Notes: a model not told the origin generated them from the sequence alone. Shown: positions 1 through 10,672, counted from the stretch's first letter. The stretch: 64,000 nucleotides of DNA from Halanaerobiales bacterium (GCA_023128035.1 JAGMES010000005.1:1-64000), one strand, 5' to 3'. A program made the numbers and translations.

Positions 1-115
1 CCCATCTACCATTACCATCCATAATGATTGCAATATGTTCTGGAACCTTTTTTACATCTAGCGAATGTTTTTTTATCTCCTTTTGACTGGTCCATCGTTT
101 GAACACGCCAAACAT
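1..115 (-). CDS. uppS: Undecaprenyl diphosphate synthase, N-terminal part (runs off the window)
   Basis: Only the first 38 codons are inside the window. They read MFGVFKRW at the start and then HIAIIMDGNGRW, the active-site strand of cis-prenyltransferases, whose Asp binds the pyrophosphate and Mg. The enzyme makes the C55 lipid carrier for peptidoglycan at the membrane. It follows frr and pyrH, the usual Bacillota order. The start is the ATG at 115-113, with an AAGGAGG-like site overlapping the upstream spacer. Confidence 0.9.
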   Translation of the reverse strand, partial: MFGVFKRWTSQKEIKKHSLDVKKVPEHIAIIMDGNGRW

Positions 116-154
116 AAATTTTCCTCCTTAATCATCTCAATCAAAGATGTTAGA

Positions 155-180
155 AACCCCCTCTTTAAAGAGGGGGTTAT
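155..180 (-). terminator. Hairpin between the PASTA gene and uppS
   Basis: A perfect stem of CCCCCTCTTT with AAAGAGGGGG lies just after the small PASTA gene. The following minus-strand sequence (TTTCTAAC) has only a short T run. It may attenuate rather than stop transcription into uppS. Confidence 0.55.
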
Positions 181-185
181 GACAT

Positions 186-413
186 TTATTTCCCCAATTG
201 ATAAGTATCAATACTATATACTATCTCAACTTGCACGACATCGGTAGGTGAAGCATCTAACAAGCGCTGACGAACGATTCGCTTTTGACCATCGTGTAGA
301 TTCTCTTGATTATGAACCTTAAGTTCTAATAGTCGATAAGCAAGACCTGCAAATCTTAAACAATCTAAACCTTCCTCCAAACTCATTCCAATTAAGTCTG
401 GAATTTTCGTCAC
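186..413 (-). CDS. Small single-PASTA-domain-like protein
   Basis: This is a 75-residue protein starting at GTG (413) with GAGAGGAAG upstream. It begins IPDLIGMSLEEGLDCL, continues FAGLAYRLLEL and ends with a VVQVEIVYS strand. That layout matches one PASTA repeat (PDLxGM, helix, strands). PASTA domains normally occur on penicillin-binding proteins and Ser/Thr kinases and bind muropeptides. There is no signal peptide or membrane segment here, so the role is unknown. It lies between frr and uppS and is probably cotranscribed with them. The domain assignment is a pattern judgement. Confidence 0.6.
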   Translation of the reverse strand: MTKIPDLIGMSLEEGLDCLRFAGLAYRLLELKVHNQENLHDGQKRIVRQRLLDASPTDVVQVEIVYSIDTYQLGK

Positions 414-449
414 AATAATCTTCCTCTCTAAAATTACACTTTTTTTAAC

Positions 450-1007
450 TTATACTTCCATGATTTCTGCTTCTTTTTCTTTCAAAAGCTCATCAATTTT
501 TTTGACAAATTCATTTGTCACTTCCTGAACTTCATCTAAGCCCTGATACATATCATCTTCAGAAATTTCGCTTTCTTCTTTGTAAAGTTTTAATTCCTCA
601 TTTGCATCACGACGCAAATTACGGATTGCAATCCGTTCTTCCTCAGCTTTTTTCTTAACAACTTTAACTAACTTTTTGCGACGTTCTTCAGTCAATTGTG
701 GGATCGATAAACGAATCACTTCACCATCACTATTAGGATTTAAACCTAAATCTGACTTCATGATAGCCTTTTCAATACTGGAGATAACACTCTTATCCCA
801 TGGTTTAATTGTAATCAATCTAGGCTCTGGAACAGAAATTTGAGCCATTTGATTTAATGGAGTAGGTGTTCCATAATAATCAACTTTTATACCTTCTACT
901 AAAGAAGGTCTAGCTCGCCCTGTCCGAACTGTTCCAAATTCCCGTTTTGTAGCTTCAATAACTTTCTTCATCTTTTCTTCAGTTTCCCTCAAAACTTGAG
1001 CTCTCAT
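450..1007 (-). CDS. frr: Ribosome recycling factor
   Basis: RRF splits post-termination 70S ribosomes together with EF-G. The 185-residue product has the family's long coiled-coil domain I, with REFGTVRTGRARPSL near the N-terminus and IPQLTEERRKKLVK in the middle. The start is the ATG at 1007 (MRAQVLRE), preceded by GGGAGG; a 10-residue-longer open frame upstream is less likely. It lies 19 bp after pyrH and clearly in one operon with rpsB, tsf and pyrH. Confidence 0.97.
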   Translation of the reverse strand: MRAQVLRETEEKMKKVIEATKREFGTVRTGRARPSLVEGIKVDYYGTPTPLNQMAQISVPEPRLITIKPWDKSVISSIEKAIMKSDLGLNPNSDGEVIRLSIPQLTEERRKKLVKVVKKKAEEERIAIRNLRRDANEELKLYKEESEISEDDMYQGLDEVQEVTNEFVKKIDELLKEKEAEIMEV

Positions 1008-1026
1008 ACAAGTTCCTCCCTTTATT

Positions 1027-1758
<732 letters not shown>

Positions 1759-1806
1759 TTAGATTTCTCGTTTAAAATAAATTTCCCTTTAAAACAACAA
1801 AAATAT

Positions 1807-1838
1807 TTTAAAAAAGAGAACACAAAAGTGCCCTCTTT
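1807..1838 (-). terminator. Intrinsic terminator after tsf
   Basis: On the minus strand AAGAGGGCAC pairs with GTGTTCTCTT around a four-base loop and is followed by a TTTTTT run. It lies between the tsf stop and pyrH, and may be a partial terminator lowering pyrH-frr-uppS relative to rpsB-tsf. Confidence 0.75.
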
Positions 1839-1853
1839 AGTAACTTTCAATTT

Positions 1854-2501
1854 TTACTTCTGATAAGACATAACTTCTTCTACAAAATTATCTACTTTCT
1901 TTTCTAAACCTTCACCCATTTCATAACGTACAAAACGGCGAACCTTGATGTTTTCACCAATTTTAGCAATTTTTTCTGTAACAAGTTGCTGAATAGTTAC
2001 ACTATCATCGCGAACGTAAGGTTGATCTAAGAGAACCTTCTGTGAGTAGAATTTCTCTAGACGACCTTGAACCATCTTTTCAACGATATTAGCAGGTTTT
2101 CCTTCATTCAAAGCTTGAGCTGTTAAAATCTCTTTCTCTTTTTCAATAGCATCAGCAGGAACTTCTTCACGTGATACATATTCTGGATTCATTGCTGCAA
2201 TGTGCATTGCAATATTATTAACCAGTCCTTTAAACTCATCAGTCTTAACAACAAAATCAGTCTCACAATTAACTTCTAAAAGAACACCGATTCTTCCACC
2301 CATATGTATATAGGAATGAACCAGACCTTCAGCAGCAATCCGACTAGATTTTTTAGCAGCAGAAGCAATTCCTTTTTCACGCAAATACTCCGCAGCTTTT
2401 TCAACATTACCATTAGTTTCAGCAAGAGCTTTTTTACAATTTAAAACGCCAGCACCAGTTCTAATACGCAATTCTTTTATCATTTCCATAGTAATTGCCA
2501 T
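1854..2501 (-). CDS. tsf: Elongation factor Ts
   Basis: EF-Ts is the guanine nucleotide exchange factor for EF-Tu. The 215-residue product starts with the UBA-like helix region ([16 protein letters not shown]) and has the exchange-core motif [11 protein letters not shown] near residue 80. It ends with FVRYEMGEG and a C-terminal helix. At 215 residues it is the short form common in Bacillota-like genomes, compared with about 283 in E. coli. It is 77 bp downstream of rpsB. Confidence 0.97.
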   Translation of the reverse strand: MAITMEMIKELRIRTGAGVLNCKKALAETNGNVEKAAEYLREKGIASAAKKSSRIAAEGLVHSYIHMGGRIGVLLEVNCETDFVVKTDEFKGLVNNIAMHIAAMNPEYVSREEVPADAIEKEKEILTAQALNEGKPANIVEKMVQGRLEKFYSQKVLLDQPYVRDDSVTIQQLVTEKIAKIGENIKVRRFVRYEMGEGLEKKVDNFVEEVMSYQK

Positions 2502-2578
2502 GGTATTAAAACCCCCTTATTCATAATAAAAGACGCCGCAAGGGCTATAATACCCCATCAGCGCCCTTGTTTATCTAA

Positions 2579-3328
2579 TTATGCTTGAGAATCTTGAGCT
2601 TTAACTTCAGTATTAACAGTAGCTACTTCTTCAGCACTAAGCTGTTCTCCCTGATTGCCTTCTAATACTGCATTTGCTATAACGCTAGTTAGCAATTTTA
2701 CAGCACGAATCGCATCATCGTTACCTGGAATAATCATGTCAACAACGTCAGGATCACAGTTGGTATCAACAATTGCAATAACTGGAATACCCAGTTTGTT
2801 TGCTTCTGCTACAGCAATATCTTCTTTCCGTGGATCAGCAACAAAAATCGCATCTGGAACACGTTTCATGTCACGAATACCACCTAAGAAACGCTCTAGC
2901 TTGTCATGTTCTTTAGTTAAGAGGATAACCTCTTTCTTAGGTAGGCTGTCAAATGTACCATCTTCAGCCCACTTTTCCAGCAATTCAAGACGATCTACAC
3001 GCTTACGGATAGTCTGGAAGTTAGTCAACATACCACCTAACCATCTTTGGTTAATAAATGGCATTCCACATCTTTCAGCTTCCCGCTTGATAGTCTCTTG
3101 AGCTTGCTTCTTTGTACCAACAAATAAAACGCTCTTACCTTGTGCAGCTAATTCACGAACGAAATTATAAGCTACATCAATCATTTTTACAGTTTGCTGT
3201 AAGTCGATAATGTAAATTCCATTCCGCTCAGTAAAGATATATGGTTTCATTTTTGGATTCCATCTTCTTGTTTGATGTCCAAAATGTACACCAGATTCTA
3301 ATAACTGTTTCATAGAAACAACGCCCAT
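2579..3328 (-). CDS. rpsB: 30S ribosomal protein S2
   Basis: S2 binds the 30S head and helps recruit S1. The 249-residue product carries the family signatures [19 protein letters not shown] at the N-terminus and [15 protein letters not shown] in the middle. The C-terminal tail ([12 protein letters not shown]) is low-complexity and variable, as usual. It is first gene of the rpsB-tsf-pyrH-frr-uppS group and is preceded by a structured leader and a strong promoter (see separate entries). Confidence 0.97.
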   Translation of the reverse strand: MGVVSMKQLLESGVHFGHQTRRWNPKMKPYIFTERNGIYIIDLQQTVKMIDVAYNFVRELAAQGKSVLFVGTKKQAQETIKREAERCGMPFINQRWLGGMLTNFQTIRKRVDRLELLEKWAEDGTFDSLPKKEVILLTKEHDKLERFLGGIRDMKRVPDAIFVADPRKEDIAVAEANKLGIPVIAIVDTNCDPDVVDMIIPGNDDAIRAVKLLTSVIANAVLEGNQGEQLSAEEVATVNTEVKAQDSQA

Positions 3329-3339
3329 GACTTACACCT

Positions 3340-3430
3340 CCTCTCGTTTTTCCTCCGTCTAGATCATTCCCCGATAAGACCCGAAGGCACCCTCACCGCA
3401 GGTTACCAGACGTGTGTAGTATATTACACA
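3340..3430 (-). promoter_or_regulatory. Structured 5' leader of rpsB (candidate S2 autoregulatory RNA)
   Basis: About 90 nt between the promoter and rpsB is GC-richer than its surroundings. It can close a stem between ACGTCT (near 3411) and AGACG (near 3357), with the GGTAACCTGCGGTGAGGG segment inside. Ribosomal-protein leaders upstream of rpsB are known in Bacillota. I recognise the position and the closing stem but have not matched a covariance model. Confidence 0.45.
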
Positions 3431-3474
3431 AATTTTATGTGGTACTGTTTATAACATACCACAGATCCTTAGCT

Positions 3475-3503
3475 AGTATACCATAAAGCCAAAATTATAT
3501 CAA
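3475..3503 (-). promoter_or_regulatory. Sigma-A promoter for rpsB operon
   Basis: The -35 is TTGATA (3503-3498), followed by a 17-base spacer and the -10 TATACT (3480-3475). It reads towards rpsB with about 140 nt of leader. Confidence 0.75.
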
Positions 3504-3529
3504 CTACTTTTTAATAAAAAAATCAAATT

Positions 3530-4012
3530 TTATAACTCGAATTGACCTTTTTTAACCGATTTAACAATAGTGATACCAGTTTCTACATAAAATTCCACAG
3601 TTCTTCCATGTGATCCACCTGTATCTTCTCCCAAAATTGGGATAGAAAATTCTTGAAGTTTCTTTTTTACAGCTACAATATTTCTTGCGCCAATTCTCAT
3701 TAACTCATTATCAGAATCGAAATTAAACATCTGAGAACCACCAGCCATTTTGGCCTTTAAACGCCTCTTGTTTGCTCCCGTTTCAAGCATCTTTTCTAAT
3801 AATATATCCATAGCAGTATCCGCATATTTGGCCAAATTCGTCTTATTCCTCATAGATGAACTGTCAGGCAGCATAACATGAGCCATACCACCTAAACACA
3901 TCTTTTCATCATATAAGATAACACCTACACAAGATCCCAATCCAGAGGTTATTAATACATCTGGTGACTGTGCAATATTTAAATCAGCCATTTTAACCCG
4001 GATTATCTTCAT
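3530..4012 (-). CDS. cheD: Chemoreceptor glutamine deamidase CheD
   Basis: CheD deamidates receptor glutamines and stimulates CheC. The 160-residue product has the family's catalytic Cys in LGSCVGV (residues about 26-32) and the His in GGMAHVMLP. The Thr of the Cys-His-Thr triad is expected in the following GTFxGG-like segment, here MAGGSQMF. The gene overlaps cheC by 20 bases, so the pair is translationally coupled. It is the last che gene before rpsB. Confidence 0.93.
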   Translation of the reverse strand: MKIIRVKMADLNIAQSPDVLITSGLGSCVGVILYDEKMCLGGMAHVMLPDSSSMRNKTNLAKYADTAMDILLEKMLETGANKRRLKAKMAGGSQMFNFDSDNELMRIGARNIVAVKKKLQEFSIPILGEDTGGSHGRTVEFYVETGITIVKSVKKGQFEL

Positions 4013-4637
4013 AATATGCCCCCAACCCTAATGCCGAAATAATTGATCCAAGAGAACCTTGACTTGGTATTAAGAAAAAATCCCCAAAGATCTCTTCTTT
4101 ATCAATCTCGAACTGAGTCTCAACAAGCAAGGCGTGATCACCAATTTGGCCAAATTCAACCATAAATGTTCCTAAAATCGCACCAGCCATATCCATTGCA
4201 TACGATGGAACAGATTGAATCATTTTAAATCCAGTCATCTGACTAAATGCGTTTAAATAAGAACCAGATAAAATATTTACAATCTCTTGTAAAGCAGATA
4301 TTTCCATATCTGTAAACTCCTCTTCGACGTTGCCAAGACCAAGAACATTTATTAACTTTGAAGCACTTTCTCGTTGCAACAAATAAAGCATATGTCCTTG
4401 CATATCTCCAAGTACTCGAATCGAAATCCCCACAACCAAGACATCGGCACCTCCGAATAGATCAGGAACCTCCATCAAATCAATAACATTAACTTTTGGA
4501 ACAGTCATATCAATCTTTTTATTCAATAATTGAGCAAATGCTGTAACTGCATTTCCCGCACCAATATTACCAATTTCACGCAAAGCATCTAACTGAATTG
4601 AAGAAAGTTCCGTTAGAGGTCGAATTGTATCCATCAA
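3993..4637 (-). CDS. cheC: CheY-P phosphatase CheC
   Basis: CheC dephosphorylates CheY-P in the Bacillus-type chemotaxis pathway. The 214-residue product has two copies of the phosphatase motif region: LDALREIGNIGAGNAVTA near residue 17 (E and N catalytic pair) and SALQEIVNILSGSYLNAF near residue 115. Two such motifs are typical of CheC, whereas CheX has one. It lies 9 bp after cheW. Confidence 0.94.
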   Translation of the reverse strand: MMDTIRPLTELSSIQLDALREIGNIGAGNAVTAFAQLLNKKIDMTVPKVNVIDLMEVPDLFGGADVLVVGISIRVLGDMQGHMLYLLQRESASKLINVLGLGNVEEEFTDMEISALQEIVNILSGSYLNAFSQMTGFKMIQSVPSYAMDMAGAILGTFMVEFGQIGDHALLVETQFEIDKEEIFGDFFLIPSQGSLGSIISALGLGAYYEDNPG

Positions 4638-4646
4638 TAAACCTCC

Positions 4647-5138
4647 TTAGTTTACATTCCTCCCTGTTGAAAGAGTCGTATCCAAATTAAGAATTTTTTC
4701 TATATTTAAAAGAACGATCAGGCGCTCACCAATCTTACCTACACCAGTTAAATACTCCTGATCAACACTTCCAGTTGAAAAAGGGGGTGGTTCAATCCCA
4801 GACTCATCAATCCATAACACTTCATTTACATCATCAACCAATAAACCAATCATAAAATCTTTGACTAATACTGTGATAATTCTGGTATTTTCCTGAATCT
4901 CTTCATCTTCTAAACCAAATCTTTTACGCAAATCCACTACTGGAATAATCTCACCACGAATATTGATAACACCTTTTACATAATGGGGTGCATTGGGAAT
5001 ACGAGTGATTTTAGTATAACGATGAATCTCTTTGGTACGCAAGATCTCTACACCATATTCCTCGTTAGCAATCTGAAATACTACAAGTTGTTGACGGTTT
5101 CCCATTAGAGTTTCTTTTTTAGCAACCAAATTTTTCAT
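4647..5138 (-). CDS. cheW: Chemotaxis coupling protein CheW
   Basis: CheW links CheA to the receptors in the membrane-bound array. The 163-residue product has the SH3-like CheW fold: QLVVFQIANEEYGVEI, IPNAPHYVKGVINIRGEIIPVVDLR and VDDVNEVLWI can be followed in order. The start is the ATG at 5138 with GAGGGGAGG upstream; the six-codon-longer open frame would overlap cheA and lacks a site. Confidence 0.95.
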   Translation of the reverse strand: MKNLVAKKETLMGNRQQLVVFQIANEEYGVEILRTKEIHRYTKITRIPNAPHYVKGVINIRGEIIPVVDLRKRFGLEDEEIQENTRIITVLVKDFMIGLLVDDVNEVLWIDESGIEPPPFSTGSVDQEYLTGVGKIGERLIVLLNIEKILNLDTTLSTGRNVN

Positions 5139-5152
5139 TTTTTTACCTCCCC

Positions 5153-7162
5153 TCAAGCAATATTACGGATATCTAAAATGAGGGCAACCTCTCCATCTCC
5201 CAAAATCGTAGCACCACTAATATGAGGTGTATCTATCAAAAATTCACCTAAAGATTTAATAACAATATCTTGCTGGTTAATCAGTTCTGTAACGATCAAA
5301 CCAATCTGTTTTTTACCTGTTCCAATGACCACAACAGAAAGTTGGTCAACCTCATTTAATTTTGGAACTGGCAAACCCAATAATTTATGTGACCAGATCA
5401 AAGGAATCATATTACCACGTAACAGAAATACTTCTTGTCCTTGGACATGCTTAACCCTATCTGGTGTAATATCATCTGCTTCCTCAATCACAGATAATGG
5501 AATTGCATAAGTTTCATCACAAACCTTAACTAAAAGTGCCTGTGTAATAGCAAGAGTTAGTGGTAAAGATATATTAAAAGTTGAGCCTTTACCTAGTTCA
5601 GTATCAATATAAATATGGCCGTCTAAAGATTCTACTGTTCGTCTAACTACATCTAATCCAACACCACGACCAGAAATATCTGAAACAACTTCAGAAGTAC
5701 TGAATCCAGGTCTTAAAATCAGATTGAATTTTTCTTGCTTACTCAGCTTATCACACTCTTCTTGAGTTAAGATACCTTTTTCAATAGCTTTTTTAGAGAT
5801 TTTTTTAGCATCTAATCCACGACCATCATCAGTCACTTGAATGAGAATTTCATTTCCTTTTTGAGAAGCGGCTAGACGCAGTATCGCTTGTTCTTCTTTC
5901 CCATTAATAGCTCGTGTTTTTGGATCTTCAATTCCATGGTCAATAGCATTTCTAAGCAAATGAACTAAAGGATCACCTAAACTGTCAATAATCGAACGAT
6001 CTAATTCAGTTTCAGCACCTTCAATAATTAGATTTACATTTTTATTTAACTCTTTTGACAAGTCACGAACCATTCGTGGAAAACGATTAAAAATTCTCTC
6101 AATGGGAACCATTCGAACCTGCATAACTGTATGCTGAAGGTTCATTGTTACCCGATCTAATTGCTGTAAAATATCATTAAAAAGTTCATTGTTGACATTT
6201 ATTCTACTACTGATCTCTTCTAAGCGCGTCTTATTGATCAAAAGTTCGGCAACCAGGTTCATCAAACTGTCTAATTTATCAATATCCACTCGAACTGTTG
6301 GAGCAATTTTAATATCCTGTCCCGTATTTTGTGGAGTATTTACAACTTTTTCCACCTTTTCGGCAATAGCAGCTATTTCTTGATGTACTTTTTCAATCGT
6401 TCCATTCTGCTGATTCAAATCTTCTTCGCGAATTCGAATTATATCAACAGACCTAACATCAGTAATATCCATAACTGCACTATGAATCTCTTTTTCAGAT
6501 TCTTTTGTAACATAAAGAATTTGGAATTCATGATCAAATTCTTCATTTTCAATTTCCTTCAAAGATGGAATACTTTTTATAATGATTCCGATTTCTTGTA
6601 GATTTTTAATTACCATAAAGCCCCGAACGGCTTTAAGTAAACAATCTTTGAATAGCTCAACATTTAGAATATAGCAAAAATAATTATTTTTCAAATGACT
6701 TAAGATTTGAACCCTATCATCTTCTTCAAACTCCATCATTTCGGATTCTAATGAAACAGAAGAAGTTTTAGCTGAAGAAGCAACAGTTTTGCCATTCTCA
6801 AGGTTTTGAAGTTCAAGAATTATATCTTCTACATCACTCGCCTCAGAACTAGAATTCGAAATCTCCCTTACTAATTTATCCAACCTATCGAGACAACTAA
6901 ACAGTATGTCCACAATTTCAGTTGTCAGGATCATTTTTTTTGAACGGATTTTATCCAAAACATTCTCCATCTCATGAGTTAGATTTGCCATCTTATCAAA
7001 TCCCATGGTTGCAGCCATTCCCTTTAAAGAATGAGCCGCGCGAAAAATATTGTTTATCAATTGATCGTCATTGGGATTGTTCTCTAATTCTAGCAAGTTT
7101 TGGTTCAACGACTGAAGATGTTCCTCTGATTCATCCAGAAACATTCTCAAATATTGAGACAT
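5153..7162 (-). CDS. cheA: Chemotaxis histidine kinase CheA
   Basis: CheA is the autophosphorylating kinase that feeds CheY. The 669-residue product shows P1 with the phosphorylated His44 in RAAHSLKGMA, and a P2-like segment (about 150-240). The dimerization helices P3 (about 295-360) are followed by the kinase domain P4, with N box LLRNAIDHGIE, G1 DDGRGLD and G2 GRGVGLDVV. P5, the CheW-like regulatory domain, is at the C-terminus. The chosen start is the ATG at 7162 (MSQYLRMF); an alternative at 7198 adds 12 residues. Its stop precedes the cheW start by 14 bp. Confidence 0.94.
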   Translation of the reverse strand: MSQYLRMFLDESEEHLQSLNQNLLELENNPNDDQLINNIFRAAHSLKGMAATMGFDKMANLTHEMENVLDKIRSKKMILTTEIVDILFSCLDRLDKLVREISNSSSEASDVEDIILELQNLENGKTVASSAKTSSVSLESEMMEFEEDDRVQILSHLKNNYFCYILNVELFKDCLLKAVRGFMVIKNLQEIGIIIKSIPSLKEIENEEFDHEFQILYVTKESEKEIHSAVMDITDVRSVDIIRIREEDLNQQNGTIEKVHQEIAAIAEKVEKVVNTPQNTGQDIKIAPTVRVDIDKLDSLMNLVAELLINKTRLEEISSRINVNNELFNDILQQLDRVTMNLQHTVMQVRMVPIERIFNRFPRMVRDLSKELNKNVNLIIEGAETELDRSIIDSLGDPLVHLLRNAIDHGIEDPKTRAINGKEEQAILRLAASQKGNEILIQVTDDGRGLDAKKISKKAIEKGILTQEECDKLSKQEKFNLILRPGFSTSEVVSDISGRGVGLDVVRRTVESLDGHIYIDTELGKGSTFNISLPLTLAITQALLVKVCDETYAIPLSVIEEADDITPDRVKHVQGQEVFLLRGNMIPLIWSHKLLGLPVPKLNEVDQLSVVVIGTGKKQIGLIVTELINQQDIVIKSLGEFLIDTPHISGATILGDGEVALILDIRNIA

Positions 7163-7204
7163 GTCCACCTGGCAACCCCCCTTTTCGCTAAAATTCATTC
7201 TTTA

Positions 7205-7567
7205 CTAATTAAGTACCTTATTCACTGCTTCCAAAACACGATCTGCTTTAAAAGGTTTTACAATAAAATCTTTTGCACCTGCCTGAATCGCCTCAATTAC
7301 CATTGCCTGTTGTCCCATAGCACTACACATGATAATTTTAGCACTACCATCAGAACCCATAATTTCGCGGACGGCACTTATCCCGTCCATTTCAGGCATG
7401 GTAATATCCATAGTAGTTAAGTCTGGCTTATACTCATTATATTTCTCGACTGCTTGTTTACCATTTTCAGCTTCAGCGACGATTTCATACCCTGCTTCTG
7501 TTAGAATATTTTTAATCATCATTCGCATAAATGCTGCATCATCAACAATTAAAACCCGCTTTGACAT
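7205..7567 (-). CDS. cheY: Chemotaxis response regulator CheY
   Basis: This is a stand-alone receiver domain of 120 residues. Asp9-Asp10 are in LIVDDAAFM, the phosphoacceptor is Asp54 in TTMDITMPEMDG, Ser82 is in IIMCSA and Lys104 in FIVKPF. It has no output domain, fitting CheY-P binding to a flagellar switch. The start is the ATG at 7567 with GAAGGAGG upstream; the longer open frame starts inside the spacer. It begins the cheY-A-W-C-D operon. Confidence 0.94.
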   Translation of the reverse strand: MSKRVLIVDDAAFMRMMIKNILTEAGYEIVAEAENGKQAVEKYNEYKPDLTTMDITMPEMDGISAVREIMGSDGSAKIIMCSAMGQQAMVIEAIQAGAKDFIVKPFKADRVLEAVNKVLN

Positions 7568-7746
7568 CCCTATACCTCCTTCAAAAGGTTCCCTTATTAA
7601 ATATGCATACACGAATAAAGCAAGTATACGCACAAAACAATTTTAAGAACTATTTCGACACAATAACATTTTTCTCCTGCAAATAAAAACGAAAAGTCAG
7701 TAACTTATCCAAGAAATCAAGATCTTACCAGCAAAATTTGGTTTAA

Positions 7747-7783
7747 TTTATGAATCGCGCACGCTTTGCGCGCGATTCATAAA
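7747..7783. repeat. GC-rich perfect hairpin between codY and cheY
   Basis: Fourteen bases, TTTATGAATCGCGC, are repeated in inverted orientation around a nine-base loop. The stem begins 30 nt past the codY stop but is not followed by a T run on either strand, so it is not a standard terminator. It may be an mRNA 3' end stabiliser or an ancient element end. Confidence 0.6.
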
Positions 7784-7812
7784 TTACTTAATAATATTGT
7801 GATTTTAATATT

Positions 7813-8598
7813 TTACTTATTTTTCATCTTTTCTAGTTCATCTAAAAGTCGATCATTTAAAACTTTTATATACGTTCCTTTCATACCAAGCGAACGAGAT
7901 TCAATAACACCTGCACTCTCAAACTTCCTAAGAGCGTTTACAATTACCGATCTTGTAATACCAACTCTATCTGCAATTTTACTTGCTATTAACAAACCTT
8001 CCATACCATCCAACTCTTCAAAAATGTGCTCAATAGCTTCTAATTCAGAATAAGACAAGGTTTCGAGAGCAATTTGTACAGCAGCTTTTTTACGAGCCTT
8101 CTCTTCCAATTTCTCAGTTCTAGAGCGAAGAATTTCCATTCCGACCACAGCAGCACCATATTCAGCTAATACCAAATCTCCTTCATTAAAAGCTTCACCA
8201 AACCGAGCCAAAATTAATGTTCCTAATCGATTACCTCCCCCAATTACAGGAACTATTGTGGTTAACTTCTGAGAAAAGATACATTTTTCTCCTGCTTTAA
8301 ATGCACATAGTCCACCTTTAACTTCTACATTCTGCTTAGTCCGATTCATTTTTAAAAGCCACTTATTATAATCTTCTGGAAAAGATCCTTTATCAATAAC
8401 CTCTTCTAACATCAAATCACATTCAAATTCGTCTAGGAGATGATAACCTAAAACTTTACCTTTAGCACTTACCACATAAACATTTCCGTTAATCGTTTCA
8501 CTCAAAACCAACGCCATCTCTGCAAATTCAACAGGTTGCCCTGCTGCACTTTGTAATAAACGATTAATTTTTCTTGTCTTGTTCAGCAAATTTTTCAT
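7813..8598 (-). CDS. codY: GTP- and branched-chain-amino-acid-sensing global repressor CodY
   Basis: The 261-residue product is full length for CodY. An N-terminal GAF-like sensor (about 1-155) includes [13 protein letters not shown] and is followed by a linker helix. The C-terminal winged helix-turn-helix (about 190-250) contains the recognition helix of [32 protein letters not shown], seen here as [15 protein letters not shown]. CodY represses stationary-phase genes when GTP and Ile/Leu/Val are high. It closes the hslV-hslU-codY operon, 36 bp after hslU. Confidence 0.97.
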   Translation of the reverse strand: MKNLLNKTRKINRLLQSAAGQPVEFAEMALVLSETINGNVYVVSAKGKVLGYHLLDEFECDLMLEEVIDKGSFPEDYNKWLLKMNRTKQNVEVKGGLCAFKAGEKCIFSQKLTTIVPVIGGGNRLGTLILARFGEAFNEGDLVLAEYGAAVVGMEILRSRTEKLEEKARKKAAVQIALETLSYSELEAIEHIFEELDGMEGLLIASKIADRVGITRSVIVNALRKFESAGVIESRSLGMKGTYIKVLNDRLLDELEKMKNK

Positions 8599-8634
8599 CT
8601 TCTTTCCTCCAATTCAAGCTTCGATTACTTTTAG

Positions 8635-10026
8635 TTATAGAATAAATTTACTTAAATCTTTATCTTTAACTACATTATCAAGTTGATTTTTAACATATTG
8701 AAGATCTATGCTTATTTTACTTGTATCAAGTTCAGGTGCTTCAAAAGAAAGTTCTTCCAAAAGTTTTTCTAAAATGGTATGGAGACGTCTGGCACCTATA
8801 TTCTCAGTCTGCTCATTAACTAAAAAAGCAATACTTGCAAGTTCTTTAATGGAATCAGGCGTGAATTCAATTTCAATCCCTTCAGTTGCTAAAAGGGCTG
8901 TGTATTGTTTAATTAATGCATTTTTAGGTTCAGTCAAAATCTGTTGAAAATCCTTTTCAGAAAGAGAAGTAAGCTCCACTCGAATAGGAAAACGTCCTTG
9001 TAATTCAGGAATTAAATCCGAAGGTTTAGAAATATGAAATGCCCCAGCAGCAATAAACAGAATATGGTCGGTTTTAACTGAACCATATTTTGTTACTACA
9101 GTAGAACCTTCTACAATTGGCAGAATGTCTCTTTGAACTCCTTCTCGAGACACGTCAGGGCCACGTCCTGATTCTTTACCAGCAATTTTATCAATCTCAT
9201 CTAAGAAAATTATACCTGATTCTTCCACCCTGTAAATTGCATCCATTGAAACATCGTCCATATCAATTAATTTATTAGCTTCTTCTTGTTTTAATAACTC
9301 ACGTCCTTGTTTAATAGTTAGCTTACGCTTTTTCTTTTTAGCTGGGAACATACCACTCAACATATCTTGAAAATTTACACCCATTTCTTCCATACCAGTA
9401 CCAGAAAAAATTTCAATCATTGGCATACCTTGCTGTTCAACTTCAATCTCAATAATTTGATCTTCTAATTCACCATTTCGTAGCCTTTTTAATAGGCGTT
9501 CTTGCCTTTCTATAATCTGAGGATACTCTGTTGATTCATCACCATCTTCTTCAGAAGATTCATTATATCTTCCAAAGAGCATATTTAATGGATTTGACTG
9601 CTTTTTAGATGGTAGAGGTAACATCAATTCAACGACTCTCTCTTCAGCCAATAGGATGGCTTTATCCTCAACTTGAGCCATTCGTTCTTTTTTTACCATA
9701 CGAATCGACGTCTCTAGTAAATCTCGAATCATTGATTCTACATCACGACCCACATAACCCACTTCAGTAAATTTTGTTACTTCAACCTTTATAAAAGGAG
9801 CGCCAGACAATTTGGCTAAGCGTCGGGCTATTTCAGTCTTACCTACACCTGTAGGACCAATCATCAAAATATTTTTGGGTACCACTTCATCCTTTAAATC
9901 AGAGGGAAGTTTTTTTCGGCGATACCGATTTCTTAAAGCAACCGCAACTGACTTTTTGGCCTGATCCTGACCAATAATATATTTATCAAGCTGTTCCACG
10001 ATTTGACGTGGAGTAAGTTCTTCCAT
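8635..10026 (-). CDS. hslU: ATP-dependent unfoldase HslU (ClpY)
   Basis: HslU is the AAA+ ATPase ring that feeds substrates to HslV. The 463-residue product has Walker [16 protein letters not shown] near residue 60, the pore motif [14 protein letters not shown], and an inserted I domain (about 130-240). Walker B is [12 protein letters not shown] and sensor II is IGARRLHTI. The start is the ATG at 10026 (MEELTPRQ) with TAGGAGGGG; an upstream in-frame start is inside hslV's spacer. Confidence 0.97.
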   Translation of the reverse strand: MEELTPRQIVEQLDKYIIGQDQAKKSVAVALRNRYRRKKLPSDLKDEVVPKNILMIGPTGVGKTEIARRLAKLSGAPFIKVEVTKFTEVGYVGRDVESMIRDLLETSIRMVKKERMAQVEDKAILLAEERVVELMLPLPSKKQSNPLNMLFGRYNESSEEDGDESTEYPQIIERQERLLKRLRNGELEDQIIEIEVEQQGMPMIEIFSGTGMEEMGVNFQDMLSGMFPAKKKKRKLTIKQGRELLKQEEANKLIDMDDVSMDAIYRVEESGIIFLDEIDKIAGKESGRGPDVSREGVQRDILPIVEGSTVVTKYGSVKTDHILFIAAGAFHISKPSDLIPELQGRFPIRVELTSLSEKDFQQILTEPKNALIKQYTALLATEGIEIEFTPDSIKELASIAFLVNEQTENIGARRLHTILEKLLEELSFEAPELDTSKISIDLQYVKNQLDNVVKDKDLSKFIL

Positions 10027-10042
10027 ATAATCCCCTCCTAAA

Positions 10043-10573
10043 TTAATATAACTCTTCAACAGTTATATTCTGATTAGTGTAAATACAAATAGATCCTGCA
10101 ATTTCCATAGCTTTTATAGCAATCTCTTTAGCAGATAAATCTGAGTTTTGAACTAAAGCCATAGCTGCAGCTTGAGCATAAGGTCCACCTGAACCAATAG
10201 CTACCGTCTGGCCATCTGGTTCAATAATATCACCTGTACCAGAAATCACAAGCATGTTTTCTTGATTTGCAGCGATTAATAGGGCTTCTAATTTGCGTAA
10301 AATTTTATCAGTACGCCATTCTTTAGCAAGCTCAACGGCAGCACGCTGTAAATTTCCATGAAATTCTTCCAGTTTTCCTTCGAATTTTTCAAAAAGAGTA
10401 AATGCATCAGCGGCCGCCCCTGCAAAACCTACAACAACCTCTCCTCTGTAAATTCGTCTTACTTTTTTAGCACCATGCTTCATTATAGTATTCCCCATAG
10501 TCACCTGACCATCTCCAGCTACTGCAACCTTATTATTATGCTTTACTGCAACAATAGTTGTGGCCTGAAACAT
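10043..10573 (-). CDS. hslV: ATP-dependent protease peptidase subunit HslV (ClpQ)
   Basis: This threonine protease of the proteasome beta-subunit fold forms double rings with HslU. The 176-residue product begins [10 protein letters not shown], so the TT pair that aligns with the E. coli mature N-terminus is at residues 5-6. A short propeptide must be removed, or the N-terminus differs. GDGQVTMG and [11 protein letters not shown] are family motifs. The start at 10573 has GGAAGGAGG upstream. Confidence 0.95.
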   Translation of the reverse strand: MFQATTIVAVKHNNKVAVAGDGQVTMGNTIMKHGAKKVRRIYRGEVVVGFAGAAADAFTLFEKFEGKLEEFHGNLQRAAVELAKEWRTDKILRKLEALLIAANQENMLVISGTGDIIEPDGQTVAIGSGGPYAQAAAMALVQNSDLSAKEIAIKAMEIAGSICIYTNQNITVEELY

Positions 10574-10672
10574 TTTCCAACCTCCTTCCACCAAAATATT
10601 TATTTTTTGAGTATAGGCATATTCTATTAAGTATTATCCCTTTAGACTAAACATTCTTATTTATTATCATAT

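Noticed and set aside
2655..3101. 148-codon plus-strand open frame opposite rpsB
   Set aside because: It is antisense to a conserved gene, has no ribosome site and no recognisable domain; likely a composition shadow.
7747..7783. Terminator for codY
   Set aside because: The stem is perfect, but no T run follows on either strand, so I list it only as a hairpin.
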